A stretch of DNA of 64,000 bases from Pseudomonas anuradhapurensis (GCF_014269225.2 NZ_CP077097.1:1804001-1868000), one strand, 5' to 3'. Counted from the stretch's first letter, positions 16,356-29,928 are shown. A program made the numbers and translations. The notes: generated by a model not told the origin, from the letters alone.

Positions 16356-18548
16356 ATGTCGGACCGTTTCGAACTTTATCTCACTTGCCCCAAAGGCCTG
16401 GAAGGCCTGCTTGCCGAAGAGGCGCGCAGCCTCGGCCTGGATGAGGTGCGTGAGCACACCTCGGCCATTCGCGGCGCCGCCGACATGGAAACCGCCTACC
16501 GCCTGTGCCTGTGGTCACGCCTGGCCAACCGGGTGCTGCTGGTGCTCAAGCGCTTCTCCATGAAGAACGCCGACGATCTCTACGACGGCGTGCACGCGGT
16601 CGACTGGGCCGACCACCTGGCTGCCGATGGCACCCTGGCGGTGGAATTCAGCGGCCACGGCTCGGGCATCGACAACACCCACTTCGGTGCGCTGAAGGTC
16701 AAGGATGCGATCGTCGACAAGCTGCGCAACCGCGAAGGCCTGCGCCCGTCGGTGGAAAAGATCGACCCTGACGTACGCGTGCACCTGCGCCTGGACCGTG
16801 GTGAAGCCATCCTCTCCCTCGACCTTTCCGGGCACAGCCTGCACCAGCGTGGCTACCGCTTGCAGCAAGGCGCCGCGCCGCTGAAGGAAAACCTGGCGGC
16901 GGCGGTGCTGATCCGTGCCGGCTGGCCACGCATTGCCGCCGAAGGGGGCGCGCTGGCCGACCCGATGTGCGGTGTCGGTACCTTCCTGGTCGAAGCCGCG
17001 ATGATCGCCGCCGACATCGCGCCCAACCTCAAGCGTGAACGTTGGGGCTTCAGTGCCTGGCTCGGCCACGTGCCGGCGCTGTGGCGCAAGGTGCATGAAG
17101 AAGCGCAGGCACGGGCCGAAGCCGGCCTGGCCAGGCCGCCGCTGTGGATCCGTGGCTACGAGGCCGACCCACGCTTGATCCAGCCCGGCCGCAATAACGT
17201 CGAGCGTGCCGGCCTGGGCGACTGGGTGAAGATCTACCAGGGCGAGGTCAGCACCTTCGAGCCGCGCCCGGACCAGAACCAGAAAGGCCTGGTCATCAGC
17301 AACCCGCCCTACGGCGAGCGCCTGGGTGACGAAGCCAGCCTGCTGTATCTCTACCAGAACCTCGGCGAGCGCCTGCGCCAGGCCTGCATGGGCTGGGAGG
17401 CCGCGGTATTCACCGGCGCGCCGCAGCTGGGCAAGCGCATGGGCATTCGCAGCCACAAGCAGTACGCGTTCTGGAACGGCGCCTTGCCGTGCAAGCTGTT
17501 GCTGTTCAAGGTGCAGCCTGACCAGTTCGTGACCGGCGAGCGCCGCGAGCTGCCCGCGCAAGGCGCAGACCTCGATGCGCAGGCGCCGGTGGCCAGCGAG
17601 CCGGCGCGCCTGTCGGAAGGGGCGCAGATGTTCGCCAACCGCCTGCAGAAAAACCTTCGGCAACTGGGCAAGTGGGCGCGTCGCGAGCAGGTCGATTGCT
17701 ACCGCCTGTACGATGCCGACATGCCCGAATATGCCCTGGCAGTCGACCTGTACCAGGACTGGGTGCACGTGCAGGAGTACGCCGCGCCACGTTCGGTCGA
17801 CCCGGACAAGGCCCAGGCACGCCTGCTCGACGCGCTGGCAGCCATCCCCCAGGCGCTGGGCATTGCCCCGCAGCGGGTGGTGCTCAAGCGCCGTGAACGG
17901 CAGAGCGGTACGCGCCAGTACGAGCGTCAGGCCACCGAAGGGCGCTTCCAGGAAGTGCGCGAAGGCGGCGTCAAGCTGCTGGTCAACCTCACCGATTACC
18001 TCGATACCGGGCTGTTCCTCGACCACCGCCCGATGCGCATGCGCATCCAGCGCGAGGCCGCCGGCAAGCGCTTCCTCAACCTGTTCTGCTACACCGCCAC
18101 GGCCACCGTGCACGCCGCCAAGGGCGGGGCGCGCAGTACCACCAGCGTCGACCTGTCGAAAACCTACCTGGACTGGGCGCGGCGCAACCTGGCGCTCAAC
18201 GGTTTCTCCGAACGCAACCGCCTGGAGCAGGGTGATGTGATGGCCTGGCTGGAAGGCAACCGCGACAGCTACGACCTGATTTTCATCGACCCGCCGACCT
18301 TCTCCAACTCCAAGCGCATGGAGGGTGTGTTCGACGTGCAGCGGGACCACGTGCAACTGCTGGACCTGGCCATGGCCCGCCTGGCTCCGGGCGGTGTGTT
18401 GTACTTCTCCAACAACTTCCGCAAGTTCCAGCTCGACGAGCACCTGATGACGCGCTACGCCGTGGAGGAAATCACCGCCCAGACGCTGGACCCGGATTTC
18501 GCCCGCAACAACCGCATTCATCGCGCCTGGCGTTTGCAGCTGCGGTGA
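16356..18548 (+). CDS. rlmL: Bifunctional 23S rRNA methyltransferase RlmKL
   Basis: A 730-residue fused enzyme that methylates two guanines of 23S rRNA (m2G2445 by the RlmL half, m7G2069 by the RlmK half, E. coli numbering). A THUMP domain covers about 45-155. The RlmL methylase has DPMCGVGTFLVEAAMIA and the NPPY motif in ISNPPYGERLG. The RlmK half, from about residue 420, has FLNLFCYTATATVHAA and LIFIDPPTF. The start at ATG 16356 (MSDRFELYLTCPKG) gives the normal family length. Confidence 0.96.
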   Translation: MSDRFELYLTCPKGLEGLLAEEARSLGLDEVREHTSAIRGAADMETAYRLCLWSRLANRVLLVLKRFSMKNADDLYDGVHAVDWADHLAADGTLAVEFSGHGSGIDNTHFGALKVKDAIVDKLRNREGLRPSVEKIDPDVRVHLRLDRGEAILSLDLSGHSLHQRGYRLQQGAAPLKENLAAAVLIRAGWPRIAAEGGALADPMCGVGTFLVEAAMIAADIAPNLKRERWGFSAWLGHVPALWRKVHEEAQARAEAGLARPPLWIRGYEADPRLIQPGRNNVERAGLGDWVKIYQGEVSTFEPRPDQNQKGLVISNPPYGERLGDEASLLYLYQNLGERLRQACMGWEAAVFTGAPQLGKRMGIRSHKQYAFWNGALPCKLLLFKVQPDQFVTGERRELPAQGADLDAQAPVASEPARLSEGAQMFANRLQKNLRQLGKWARREQVDCYRLYDADMPEYALAVDLYQDWVHVQEYAAPRSVDPDKAQARLLDALAAIPQALGIAPQRVVLKRRERQSGTRQYERQATEGRFQEVREGGVKLLVNLTDYLDTGLFLDHRPMRMRIQREAAGKRFLNLFCYTATATVHAAKGGARSTTSVDLSKTYLDWARRNLALNGFSERNRLEQGDVMAWLEGNRDSYDLIFIDPPTFSNSKRMEGVFDVQRDHVQLLDLAMARLAPGGVLYFSNNFRKFQLDEHLMTRYAVEEITAQTLDPDFARNNRIHRAWRLQLR

Positions 18549-18642
18549 GGCGACGAGGTACATTGCGCGGCTGATGGCCAATAGCTATAAATGACAGCAG
18601 GGCAAGATAATCCGCAGGACGCTGGCTTGACGAGACGGGTGT

Positions 18643-21033
18643 ATGTCGAAGGGTGGCGTGCGTGCGCGGTTGCTTGGCCTGAGCACAGAGGGGGTGCCCG
18701 CCTGGGCTGTCGCGCTGGTCGCCCTGCTGGTGGGCGGCCTGCTGACCGCCGTGCTGGCGCTTGCCGCGCAAACTTTCTACAAGCAGCAGCTGCGCCAGCG
18801 CTTTGAGCTGCTGGCCAGCGAGCGCTTCAGCCGTATCGCCGAGCGCCTTGACCAACAGCAGCAGCGCCTGGACGGGCTGCGGCGGTTTTTCAGCTTGGCC
18901 GAGGCTGTCACCCCGCAGGCATTCAACGCCTACGCCCGGCCATTGTTGCAGCGGACCCTGGCCTATGCCTGGGCGCCGCGTGTGGAAGCTGCACAACGCG
19001 CCGAGTTCGAGCGCCAGGCCAGCGTGTACCTTGGCCCGGGTTATGTAGTGCGGGACCAGGACGAACATGGCCAGTGGCACCCCGCCCCGCTGCGTGACCA
19101 TTACTTCCCGGTGTTCTATACCCAGTCGGGCGAATTGCCTGGGTTGCCCTATGGGCTCGACCTCGCCGGCCAGGCCACGTTCCGGGCGGCACTGGCGCGG
19201 GCGCTCGGGCCAGGCAGCATGGCGGTTTCCGGATCACTGGCCCTGTTCGATGGGCGCTCGGACGCACGCGGCCTGCTGATGGTGGCGCCGGTGTTTGCCG
19301 ATTCCGCGCCCAGTGGCGCAGCAATCGGCTACGTGGTGGCCTTGCTGAGCATGCTTGAGCTGGTCAGTGACGGGCAACCGGCGGTGGCAGACGACAACCT
19401 GGTCGTGCGTATCGTCGATCCCGCCGGCTCGCGTGGCCCCGAAGTGCTGTTCGATTCGCAGAACCCGGTAGCCCCCCTGGCGCTGGCCAGCAACCAACTG
19501 CTGCACCTGGCCGACCACCACTATCAGCTGGGCATCAGGCCGAGCCTGGCGTTCATGCAGGCCAACCGTTCCTCCGCAGTGCTGGCGGTGAGCTTGCTGG
19601 GTGGCTTGTTGAGCCTGCTGCTCAGCGTGCTGTTCCACAGCCTGTTCAGCCAGCGCCAGCGTGCCCTGGCCCTGGTCGAGCAGCGCAGCGCCGAGCTGCG
19701 GGTCAGCGAGCAAGCCCTGCGCGGCACCCATAATCAGCTGCGCAGCGTGCTGGATGCCGCGACCCAGGTGGCGATCATCGCCACCAACCTCAAGGGCGTC
19801 ATCAGCACCTTCAACGCGGGTGCCGAGCGCATGCTCGGTTACCCGGCCAGCGAGGCGATTGGCCAACTGCACCTGGAAGACCTGGTACTGGCCGAGGAAT
19901 TGAGCCAGCGCGCCCACGCCTTGAGCCTGCGTTACGGCCGACCGATCGCCGGCGGCCAGGCCATGTTCGCCGAGACGGTGCAGGCGCATGGTGCCGAGCC
20001 GGGGGAGTGGACCCTGTTGCGCGCCGATGGCAGCCAGCTGGTGGCCAACATGCTGGTCACCGCCATGCTCGATGAACAAGGCTTGTGGACGGGCTACCTG
20101 GCGATCTGCATCGATGTCACCGAACGGCGTCGGGTACATGAGGCGCTGGCGGCGCGTGATCGCCTGCTGGAAAAGCTCAGTGCTGAAGTGCCGGGTGGTA
20201 TCTACCAGTACCGCCTGGATAGCGATGGCCATTCGTGCTTCCCCTACGCCAGCATGGGCCTGTACGACATCTACGAAGTCGACCTGCAGCAGTTGCGCGA
20301 GGATGCCACGGCGGTGTTCGAGCGCATCCACCCCGATGACCTGGAGCGGGTACGCCGTTCAGTGCGCTACTCGGCCGAGCACCTGTCGCCCTGGCGCGAG
20401 GAGTACCGGGTCTGCCTGCCGCGTGCCGGGTTGCGCTGGGTGCGTGGCGAGGCGACGCCGGAGGTGGGCGAGCAGGGCTGCACCCTGTGGCATGGCTACC
20501 TGACCGATATCTCCGACCTCAAGAGCGTGGAAGAGGAGTTACGGACGCTGTCGGTGACCGATTCGCTGACCGGCATTCACAACCGCCGCTATTTCCAGGA
20601 GCGCTTGAAGTCCGAGCTGGAACGGGCCCAGCGCGATGGCCAGGCGCTGGCGGTGATCATGCTCGACATCGATCATTTCAAACGCATCAATGACCGCTTC
20701 GGCCACGCCGTCGGTGACCGTGTGCTGCGCAGTTTGTGCCTGCGCATTGCCCAGCGTCTGCGGCGTACCGATGTGTTCTGCCGGCTGGGTGGCGAGGAAT
20801 TCATGGTGCTCTGCCCAGGCAGCGATGCCGAGCAGGCGCGGCAACTGGCGCTGGAGCTGTGGCAGGGGGTGCGCAATGTGCCGGTGGAGGGTGTGGGCAG
20901 GGTGACTGCCAGCTTTGGGGTAGCGGGTTGGCGGCGGGGAGAAGGTGCCGATGCCTTGCTGCTGCGCGCCGATGCCGGGGTGTACGCGGCCAAGCAGGCC
21001 GGGCGCGACCGGGTGGAGGGGGAGTCGGCCTGA
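18643..21033 (+). CDS. CHASE-PAS-PAS-GGDEF diguanylate cyclase
   Basis: A 796-residue membrane-bound enzyme expected to make cyclic di-GMP. A first membrane helix (about 22-44) precedes a periplasmic CHASE-type sensor (about 45-300). A second helix (about 308-332) leads to two PAS domains (about 365-490 and 505-625). The C-terminal GGDEF domain has DSLTGIHNRRYFQERL and an intact active site GGEEF near residue 716. The product-inhibition I-site RRTD lies exactly five residues before GGEEF. There is no EAL domain, so it is a synthase only. The ligand of the CHASE domain is not known. It follows rlmL by 94 bases and is convergent with dacB. Confidence 0.9.
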   Translation: MSKGGVRARLLGLSTEGVPAWAVALVALLVGGLLTAVLALAAQTFYKQQLRQRFELLASERFSRIAERLDQQQQRLDGLRRFFSLAEAVTPQAFNAYARPLLQRTLAYAWAPRVEAAQRAEFERQASVYLGPGYVVRDQDEHGQWHPAPLRDHYFPVFYTQSGELPGLPYGLDLAGQATFRAALARALGPGSMAVSGSLALFDGRSDARGLLMVAPVFADSAPSGAAIGYVVALLSMLELVSDGQPAVADDNLVVRIVDPAGSRGPEVLFDSQNPVAPLALASNQLLHLADHHYQLGIRPSLAFMQANRSSAVLAVSLLGGLLSLLLSVLFHSLFSQRQRALALVEQRSAELRVSEQALRGTHNQLRSVLDAATQVAIIATNLKGVISTFNAGAERMLGYPASEAIGQLHLEDLVLAEELSQRAHALSLRYGRPIAGGQAMFAETVQAHGAEPGEWTLLRADGSQLVANMLVTAMLDEQGLWTGYLAICIDVTERRRVHEALAARDRLLEKLSAEVPGGIYQYRLDSDGHSCFPYASMGLYDIYEVDLQQLREDATAVFERIHPDDLERVRRSVRYSAEHLSPWREEYRVCLPRAGLRWVRGEATPEVGEQGCTLWHGYLTDISDLKSVEEELRTLSVTDSLTGIHNRRYFQERLKSELERAQRDGQALAVIMLDIDHFKRINDRFGHAVGDRVLRSLCLRIAQRLRRTDVFCRLGGEEFMVLCPGSDAEQARQLALELWQGVRNVPVEGVGRVTASFGVAGWRRGEGADALLLRADAGVYAAKQAGRDRVEGESA

Positions 21034-21056
21034 TCGGCCATGGCGGGCGCGATCGA

Positions 21057-21172
21057 TGTAGGAGCGGCCTCGTGTCGCGATGGGCTGCAACGCAGCCCCA
21101 GGATCCAGCTTCGCAATACCAAATGGCTGGGGGCTGCTGCGCAGCCCATCGCGACACGAGGCCGCTCCTACA
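21057..21172. repeat. REP doublet (family A)
   Basis: Arms at 21057-21099 and 21130-21172 in inverted orientation; the outer 30 bases are perfectly complementary and the inner part (GCAACGCAGCCCC versus GCGCAGCAGCCCC when aligned) has a few changes. It lies between the convergent ends of the diguanylate cyclase gene and dacB. Confidence 0.93.
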
Positions 21173-21213
21173 CCGACCGGGTCAGCCGGCCCTTTGTTGC
21201 CGGGCCGCTGCGG

Positions 21214-22671
21214 TCAATTGGCCGCAGTGCTGCCGGCCAGCTTCGGCTGGCGGTACAGGTCCAGCAGCACCTGGTCGAGCACCTGCGATGCGCCCCATGG
21301 TTTCGGGTCGTTGAGGATTGCCGCCACCGCCCAGGTATGGCCATTGCTGTCGCGGCTGAAGCCGGCGATCGCCCGCACGGTGTTCAGGGTGCCGGTCTTG
21401 ATGTGCCCTTCACCCGACATCGCCGTACGTTTCAGGCGCTTGCGCATGGTGCCGTCCATGCCCACCAGCGGCATCGAGCTGATGAACTCGGCGGCGTACG
21501 GGCTTTTCCAGGCGGCCTGCAGCATTGCCGCCATTTCCCGCGTGCTGACCCGCTCGGCGCGCGAGAGGCCGGAGCCGTTTTCCATGACCAGGTGCGGTGC
21601 GGTAATGCCCTTCTTCGCCAGCCATTGACGCACCACGCGCTGGGCGGCGCGGGCATCGTCGCCATCGGCATCGGTGCGGAACTGCGCGCCAAGGCTCAGG
21701 AACAGTTGCTGGGCCATGGTGTTGTTGCTGTATTTGTTGATGTCGCGGATCACTTCCACCAGGTCTGGCGAGAAGGCCCGGGCCAGCAGACGCGCACCTT
21801 TTGGCACGTTCTCGAAGCGGTCGCCCCCCTGGATGCTGCCACCCAGCTCGTTCCAGATCGCGCGCACGGCACCGGCGGCGTAGGTCGGGTGGTCAAGCAG
21901 CGACAGGTAGGTCTGCGAGTTGCAGCCTTCACCCAGCTGGCCGCTGACCGTCACGCTGATGCCATCGGCCTGCGGCACCGGGTTGTAGCGCACATCACCC
22001 GCGCACTGCCGGGAGGCTACCGCCTTGACCTGGTTGTCGATGCGGATACTGGCAATCGGCGGCTCGACCGCAATGGTGACCTTGCCGCCATCATTGCGGG
22101 CCACGAAGCGCAGGGCCTTGAGGTTGATCATCAGCGAGTCCGGCTTGACCAGGAACGGCTTGTTTTCATCGCCGCCATCATCGTTGAATTGCGGCAGGTT
22201 GGGCTGCACGAAGTGGCTGCGGTCCAGCACCAGGTCGCCGGTGATGGTGCGCACGCCATTGGCACGCAGGTCACGCATCAGCAGCCACAGCTTTTCCATG
22301 TTCAGTTTCGGGTCGCCGCCGCCTTTGAGGTACAGGTTGCCGTTGAGCACCCCGTTGCTGAGCGTGCCATCGGTGTAGAACTCGGTCTTCCACTGGAAGG
22401 TCGGGCCAAGCAGTTCGAGGGCGGCGTAGGTGGTGACCAGTTTCATGGTCGAGGCCGGGTTTACCGACACATCTGCGTTGAACACGGTCGGTGTACCAGG
22501 GCCGTCCAGCGGCAGCATCACCAGCGACAGCGCCGAGTCCTGCAGCTTGCTGGCCTTGAGGGCCTGCTGCACTTTGGGGGGCAGGGTGGTATTGACGGCG
22601 GCGGCCTGGCTGGGCAGGGCGAATGGCAGCAGCAGGCCGGCAAGCATGAGGGGACGAAGCTTTTTGATCAT
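21214..22671 (-). CDS. dacB: D-alanyl-D-alanine carboxypeptidase/endopeptidase (PBP4)
   Basis: A 485-residue periplasmic penicillin-binding protein of class C that trims peptidoglycan stem peptides and cuts cross-links. The signal peptide is MIKKLRPLMLAGLLLPFAL with cleavage near AAA. The three active-site motifs are visible: SxxK as STMK in NPASTMKLVTTYAAL, SxN as SNN in KYSNNTMAQQL, and KTG in HIKTGTLNTVRA. ATG 22671 starts the signal peptide; the open frame continues upstream to 22815 without a reason to use it. Confidence 0.95.
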   Translation of the reverse strand: MIKKLRPLMLAGLLLPFALPSQAAAVNTTLPPKVQQALKASKLQDSALSLVMLPLDGPGTPTVFNADVSVNPASTMKLVTTYAALELLGPTFQWKTEFYTDGTLSNGVLNGNLYLKGGGDPKLNMEKLWLLMRDLRANGVRTITGDLVLDRSHFVQPNLPQFNDDGGDENKPFLVKPDSLMINLKALRFVARNDGGKVTIAVEPPIASIRIDNQVKAVASRQCAGDVRYNPVPQADGISVTVSGQLGEGCNSQTYLSLLDHPTYAAGAVRAIWNELGGSIQGGDRFENVPKGARLLARAFSPDLVEVIRDINKYSNNTMAQQLFLSLGAQFRTDADGDDARAAQRVVRQWLAKKGITAPHLVMENGSGLSRAERVSTREMAAMLQAAWKSPYAAEFISSMPLVGMDGTMRKRLKRTAMSGEGHIKTGTLNTVRAIAGFSRDSNGHTWAVAAILNDPKPWGASQVLDQVLLDLYRQPKLAGSTAAN

Positions 22672-22823
22672 AGTGCGTAAATACCCTACGGCGAGGGGAA
22701 AGGGCATTGGGGCTGTAAAGGATGATGGCCCCAGGATGAAAGAATGCGCATTATGCCCCAAGCGCAGCGACGATGCGCCACGTTCGACAGAAAAGCACCA
22801 CCCATGGAAAACCACTGGCCATG

Positions 22824-22851
22824 AAAAAGGCCACCATGAAGGTGGCCTTTT
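22824..22851 (-). terminator. Terminator of yggL
   Basis: AAAAGGCCACC/GGTGGCCTTTT, a perfect 11-bp stem with a five-base loop, 18 bases past the yggL stop. A/T runs on both flanks make it bidirectional in principle; the divergent-side neighbour is the dacB start, so it serves yggL. Confidence 0.9.
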
Positions 22852-22868
22852 CAGCGATCGGGCCGGTA

Positions 22869-23213
22869 TTACTCGGCCTTGTTGATCGGCTTTTCCGGGT
22901 ACCAGGCGTCCAGCAGCGGGCTGACTTCGATCTTGGTCAGTTCGCTGCGGCCCTTGAGCCAGGCTTCAACGGCTGCACGCTGTTCTTCGCTGACCGAGCC
23001 GCGTTTGACCGAGCACACCAGGCCGAAATCGTCACCGCCTACATAGTCCAGGCCGTTGGCGTCCATGGCTTCTGCCAGGAACGCGTCGAGGAAAGCATCG
23101 ATTGCCTGGTCATCCAGATCTTCCTTGAATTCCAGGTTCAGCTCGAAGCCCAATTCCTGAAACTCGTCGACACACAGCTTCTTGCGCAGACGACGGGAGC
23201 GGTTTGTGGCCAT
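22869..23213 (-). CDS. yggL: YggL-family (DUF469) 50S ribosome-associated protein
   Basis: A 114-residue acidic protein of the YggL family, reported in E. coli to associate with the 50S ribosomal subunit. The basic N terminus (ATNRSRRLRKKLCVDEFQ) and the family core LGFELNLEFKED and LDAFLAEAMDANGL are present. An AGAGGA lies shortly before ATG 23213. It is single, with its own terminator; the exact role is unknown. Confidence 0.88.
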   Translation of the reverse strand: MATNRSRRLRKKLCVDEFQELGFELNLEFKEDLDDQAIDAFLDAFLAEAMDANGLDYVGGDDFGLVCSVKRGSVSEEQRAAVEAWLKGRSELTKIEVSPLLDAWYPEKPINKAE

Positions 23214-23254
23214 GAAACAATCCTCTTAGGTAATAACGCCGCGCAGTCTACCAG

Positions 23255-26881
<3,627 letters not shown>

Positions 26882-26889
26882 GACCATCC

Positions 26890-27507
26890 TCAGACCAGTG
26901 CATTGCGCTTGGCCATCTCGATCAGGTCGACAAGCGTATCGACCTGAAGTTTGTGCATCAGGCGCTTCTTGTAGGTGCTGACGGTCTTGCTGCTGAGGAA
27001 CATGCCCTTGGCGATTTCCTTGTTGCTGCGGCCTTGGGCGAACAGCTGCAGCACCATCAGTTCGCGGTCGTTCACCTGCCGGAAAAGTTGCAGGTCGGTA
27101 TCCGCCGCCTGGTTGTGCTTTATCGCCTGGCTGGGGAAATAGTTATAACCGGCCAATACTGCCTTGATTGCACTGAGCAATTCGCTCAGGTCTTCCTGCT
27201 TGCACACATAGCCGGCGGCACCCGAGTGCATGCAGCGTACGGCAAACAATGCCGGCGATTGTGCGGTCAATACCAGAACCTTCAACGGCAATGCCATGGC
27301 CTGGAAGCGGGACAGCACCTCCAGCCCGTCCAGCTTGGGGATGCTGATGTCGAGAATGACCAGGTCGGGGTTGGTTTCGCGGACCATCTGCATGGCGTCC
27401 ACACCGTTGTCCGACTCGCCGACAACCTTGTAATTCTGGTTCTCCAGCAACATACGGACAGCCAGGCGGATGACAGGATGGTCGTCGACAATAAATATGG
27501 ATTGCAT
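26890..27507 (-). CDS. BvgA-like LuxR-family response regulator
   Basis: A 205-residue response regulator and cognate partner of the downstream BvgS-like kinase. The N-terminal receiver has the acidic pair in FIVDDHPVIR and the phosphorylated Asp in VILDISIPKLDG. The C-terminal NarL/LuxR helix-turn-helix covers about 140-200 (NDRELMVLQLFAQGRSNKEI, SSKTVSTYKKRLMHKL). AGGAAG precedes ATG 27507. The stop lies a few bases before the kinase start, so the pair is one operon. Target genes are unknown; the kinase-regulator pair lies between the housekeeping genes yggL and dgt. Confidence 0.93.
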   Translation of the reverse strand: MQSIFIVDDHPVIRLAVRMLLENQNYKVVGESDNGVDAMQMVRETNPDLVILDISIPKLDGLEVLSRFQAMALPLKVLVLTAQSPALFAVRCMHSGAAGYVCKQEDLSELLSAIKAVLAGYNYFPSQAIKHNQAADTDLQLFRQVNDRELMVLQLFAQGRSNKEIAKGMFLSSKTVSTYKKRLMHKLQVDTLVDLIEMAKRNALV

Positions 27508-27650
27508 GTTCAACTTCCTGCGGGCGATTGAGGTGACAGGCGGCACCTTATCGCAGTTGGAAGTGATCGGGGATGCGAGGAAGGGCTGTTAGACCTATAT
27601 GGGAAATGGCTTACAAGATAAAACAAATCTGTCTACGAAATAGGGGGATT

Positions 27651-27705
27651 CAACACGATGTCAAAACAAATTTGGTAACCAATCATTTTGTTTTTAATCG
27701 TGTTG
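27651..27705. repeat. AT-rich nested inverted repeat
   Basis: CAACACGAT (27651-27659) is repeated inverted as ATCGTGTTG (27697-27705), and inside it AAAACAAA pairs with TTTTGTTT. The region 27590-27730 is far richer in A and T than its surroundings. It lies between the dgt stop and the bvgA-like start, both on the minus strand, so it could be a dgt terminator, an operator for the two-component genes, or both. Confidence 0.6.
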
Positions 27706-27784
27706 TTTAGTTTGTCGTGCGTATATGTAGGAAGTTTCCTTCAAGCAGGATGGTAGCACCGGGGGCGGGCTGCACCTGCCAGGT

Positions 27785-29116
27785 TCAGACCGGGCTGGAG
27801 CGACCGGTCATCTCGCGAGCCATTTCGCTGGCATAGCTGTCGGTCATCCCGGCGATGAAGTCGATCATGCGCAGGAAGGCACTGTGCAGGGAGCCGTGCG
27901 GGTCGGGGGCATTGTTGCCGATCAGGTCCAGCACCCGGCGGCTCTTGAACGAGGGCGTGCGCCCGCCGTGCTGTTCGAGGGCTGCGCCACAGAAGGTGTT
28001 CAGCAGAATCTCCAGGGTGGTATAGGCGCCGATCTCGTGCAAGGTCTTGCGCTTGTCCTGGAAGATCTTGTTGCGCGCCATGGCCTTGGCCTGCAGCACG
28101 CAGCGTTTGGCCGGGCCATGCATGTGTTCGACCAGGTCGCCCGCCAACTGGCCGGCCAGCAGGGCTTGCTGTTGCTCGACGAAAGCACGGGCGGCGGCGT
28201 TGGTCAGGTGTTCGATGGCCTTGCCACGCAGGATGGCCAACTTGCGCCGCCGGGAATCGCCCGGGCCGAGCTGGCGGTAGGTTTCCGGCAGATCGTCGCC
28301 GACCAGGTCGAGCAGCAGCGCTTCGACTTCGGCGTATTGCAGCAACTCCATTTCCAGGCCGTCTTCCAGGTCGATCAGCGCATAGCAGATGTCATCGGCG
28401 GCCTCCATCAGGTAGACCAGCGGGTGGCGTGCCCAGCGTTGGTGTTCCAGCTGCGGCAGGCCAAGCTTGCGAGCGATCTGCTCGAGCAGGGGCAGTTCGC
28501 TCTGGTAGCTGCCGAACTTGTGCTTCTTGTAGCCCAGGGCGTCGGCGTGGCGCGCGCTCCACGGGTATTTCAGGTAGGTGCCGAGGGTGGCGTAGGTCAG
28601 CCGGGTACCGCCGTCGAACTGGTGATATTCCAGCTGGGTGAGTACCCGAAAGCCCTGGGCGTTGCCTTCGAAGTTGAGGAAGTCGGCGCGTTCGTCGTCG
28701 TTCATGTCATCCAGCCAGCCGCGCCCGGCGGCCTGCTGGAACCAGTGGCGGATGGCATCTTCGCCGGAGTGGCCGAACGGTGGGTTGCCGATGTCATGGG
28801 CCAGGCAGGCCGACTGCACGATCATGCCAAGGTCGCTGGGGGCGCACCAGTCCGGCAGGCTGTCGCGCAGGGTTTCGCCGACGCGCATGCCCAGTGAGCG
28901 ACCGACGCAGCTGACCTCCAGCGAGTGGGTCAGGCGTGTGTGGATATGGTCGTTGCTGGAAACCGGGTGCACCTGGGTCTTGCGCCCGAGGCGGCGGAAG
29001 GCTCCGGAGAAGATGATGCGGTCGTGGTCTTTGTGAAAGGGGCTGCGCCCGAGCTCATCGGCGCTGTACAGCGCTTTGCCCAGGCGTTCGCGGGTGAGCA
29101 GGGTGTGCCAGTCCAA
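27785..29116 (-). CDS. dgt: dGTP triphosphohydrolase-like protein
   Basis: A 443-residue HD-domain nucleotide hydrolase, releasing triphosphate from dGTP (or other dNTPs in this subfamily). The metal-binding residues are visible in [11 protein letters not shown] and in the HD pair of [18 protein letters not shown]. The N terminus carries the family stretch [20 protein letters not shown]. The start codon is TTG 29116 with AGGAGA about nine bases upstream. It is probably involved in dNTP pool control or phage defence, as for other Dgt proteins; there is no direct evidence here. Confidence 0.93.
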   Translation of the reverse strand: MDWHTLLTRERLGKALYSADELGRSPFHKDHDRIIFSGAFRRLGRKTQVHPVSSNDHIHTRLTHSLEVSCVGRSLGMRVGETLRDSLPDWCAPSDLGMIVQSACLAHDIGNPPFGHSGEDAIRHWFQQAAGRGWLDDMNDDERADFLNFEGNAQGFRVLTQLEYHQFDGGTRLTYATLGTYLKYPWSARHADALGYKKHKFGSYQSELPLLEQIARKLGLPQLEHQRWARHPLVYLMEAADDICYALIDLEDGLEMELLQYAEVEALLLDLVGDDLPETYRQLGPGDSRRRKLAILRGKAIEHLTNAAARAFVEQQQALLAGQLAGDLVEHMHGPAKRCVLQAKAMARNKIFQDKRKTLHEIGAYTTLEILLNTFCGAALEQHGGRTPSFKSRRVLDLIGNNAPDPHGSLHSAFLRMIDFIAGMTDSYASEMAREMTGRSSPV

Positions 29117-29218
29117 GGCGCGGTCTCCTGTGCATCGAGGGGTATAGCTTCGGGTGTCCGAAGGGTCAGCGCAAGGGGCAAAGCCTGCGATGAGACCATC
29201 GCAGGCGGCATAAAACGC

Positions 29219-29548
29219 TCAAGGACGGCGGCTGGCTTGCAGATACAGGCGCAGCAGCGGTAGCACGCTGGTGCTCAGGCGCAGCAGCCGCGCGAGGTTG
29301 CCGCTGCGTACGCCCTTGCCGGTGAGGAAACCCAGTGCCACCACGGCGCCGATCCCCCACAGCGGTGCATGCTTGATGCCCAGGCCGTCCTGTAGCGAGT
29401 TGCCCATGCCACGCACGCGGCGCAACGGTTCCAGCAGCTGCGCGGATTCGTGGCGGATTTCCTGGCGGTGCATTTCCATGCGCAGGCGCAACAACGCCTT
29501 GCGCAATTCCCGCGGGTTACGCGTGTCTGGCAGTTCTGGCAGGCTCAT
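29219..29548 (-). CDS. Small membrane protein, third gene of DUF883-YqjE cluster
   Basis: A 109-residue protein with a long charged N-terminal helix (RKALLRLRMEMHRQEIRHES) and a hydrophobic stretch at about 62-80 (PLWGIGAVVALGFLTG). ATG 29548 overlaps the stop of the YqjE-like gene as ATGA, so they are translationally coupled. In enterobacteria yqjD-yqjE-yqjK have the same order and similar sizes, making this a YqjK-position protein, but I see no sequence signature to prove it. Confidence 0.75.
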   Translation of the reverse strand: MSLPELPDTRNPRELRKALLRLRMEMHRQEIRHESAQLLEPLRRVRGMGNSLQDGLGIKHAPLWGIGAVVALGFLTGKGVRSGNLARLLRLSTSVLPLLRLYLQASRRP

Positions 29549-29919
29549 GGCAACAGGCGCTCCCGGTCCTTGGCGAGTTCCTCGAGGGTGGCACCGAACG
29601 GTGACGATTCGTCGAATACTGCGGCCTTGAGACGCAGCCCGCAGTACAGTGCGGCGATGCCGTAGAACACACAGAGGCCGATGATGCCGGCCAGGCGATA
29701 ACTGTCCCACAGCAGCACCAACAACAGCCCGGACAAGGCGGTCAGCAGCAGCAAGGCGAACACCAGGGCCAGGCCGGCGAACAACAGCAGGCTCAAGGTG
29801 CGGCCCTTCTGTTCCTGCAACTCGATGCCGAACAGTTCGATATGGCTGTGCAGCAGCCCCAGCGCAGCTGCGCCCAGGCGCTTGCCTGAAGCGCTGGCGC
29901 CGTTGGCGTCGTTATCCAT
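29545..29919 (-). CDS. YqjE/phage-holin-3_6-like membrane protein
   Basis: A 124-residue inner-membrane protein with two adjacent hydrophobic helices (about 44-72 and 76-98) flanked by an N-terminal amphipathic region and a charged C-terminal tail. It is the middle gene of a three-gene unit behind the DUF883 protein. The architecture matches the YqjE (putative holin superfamily III) family; function is not established. Confidence 0.8.
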   Translation of the reverse strand: MDNDANGASASGKRLGAAALGLLHSHIELFGIELQEQKGRTLSLLLFAGLALVFALLLLTALSGLLLVLLWDSYRLAGIIGLCVFYGIAALYCGLRLKAAVFDESSPFGATLEELAKDRERLLP

Positions 29920-29928
29920 GGTATCCCC

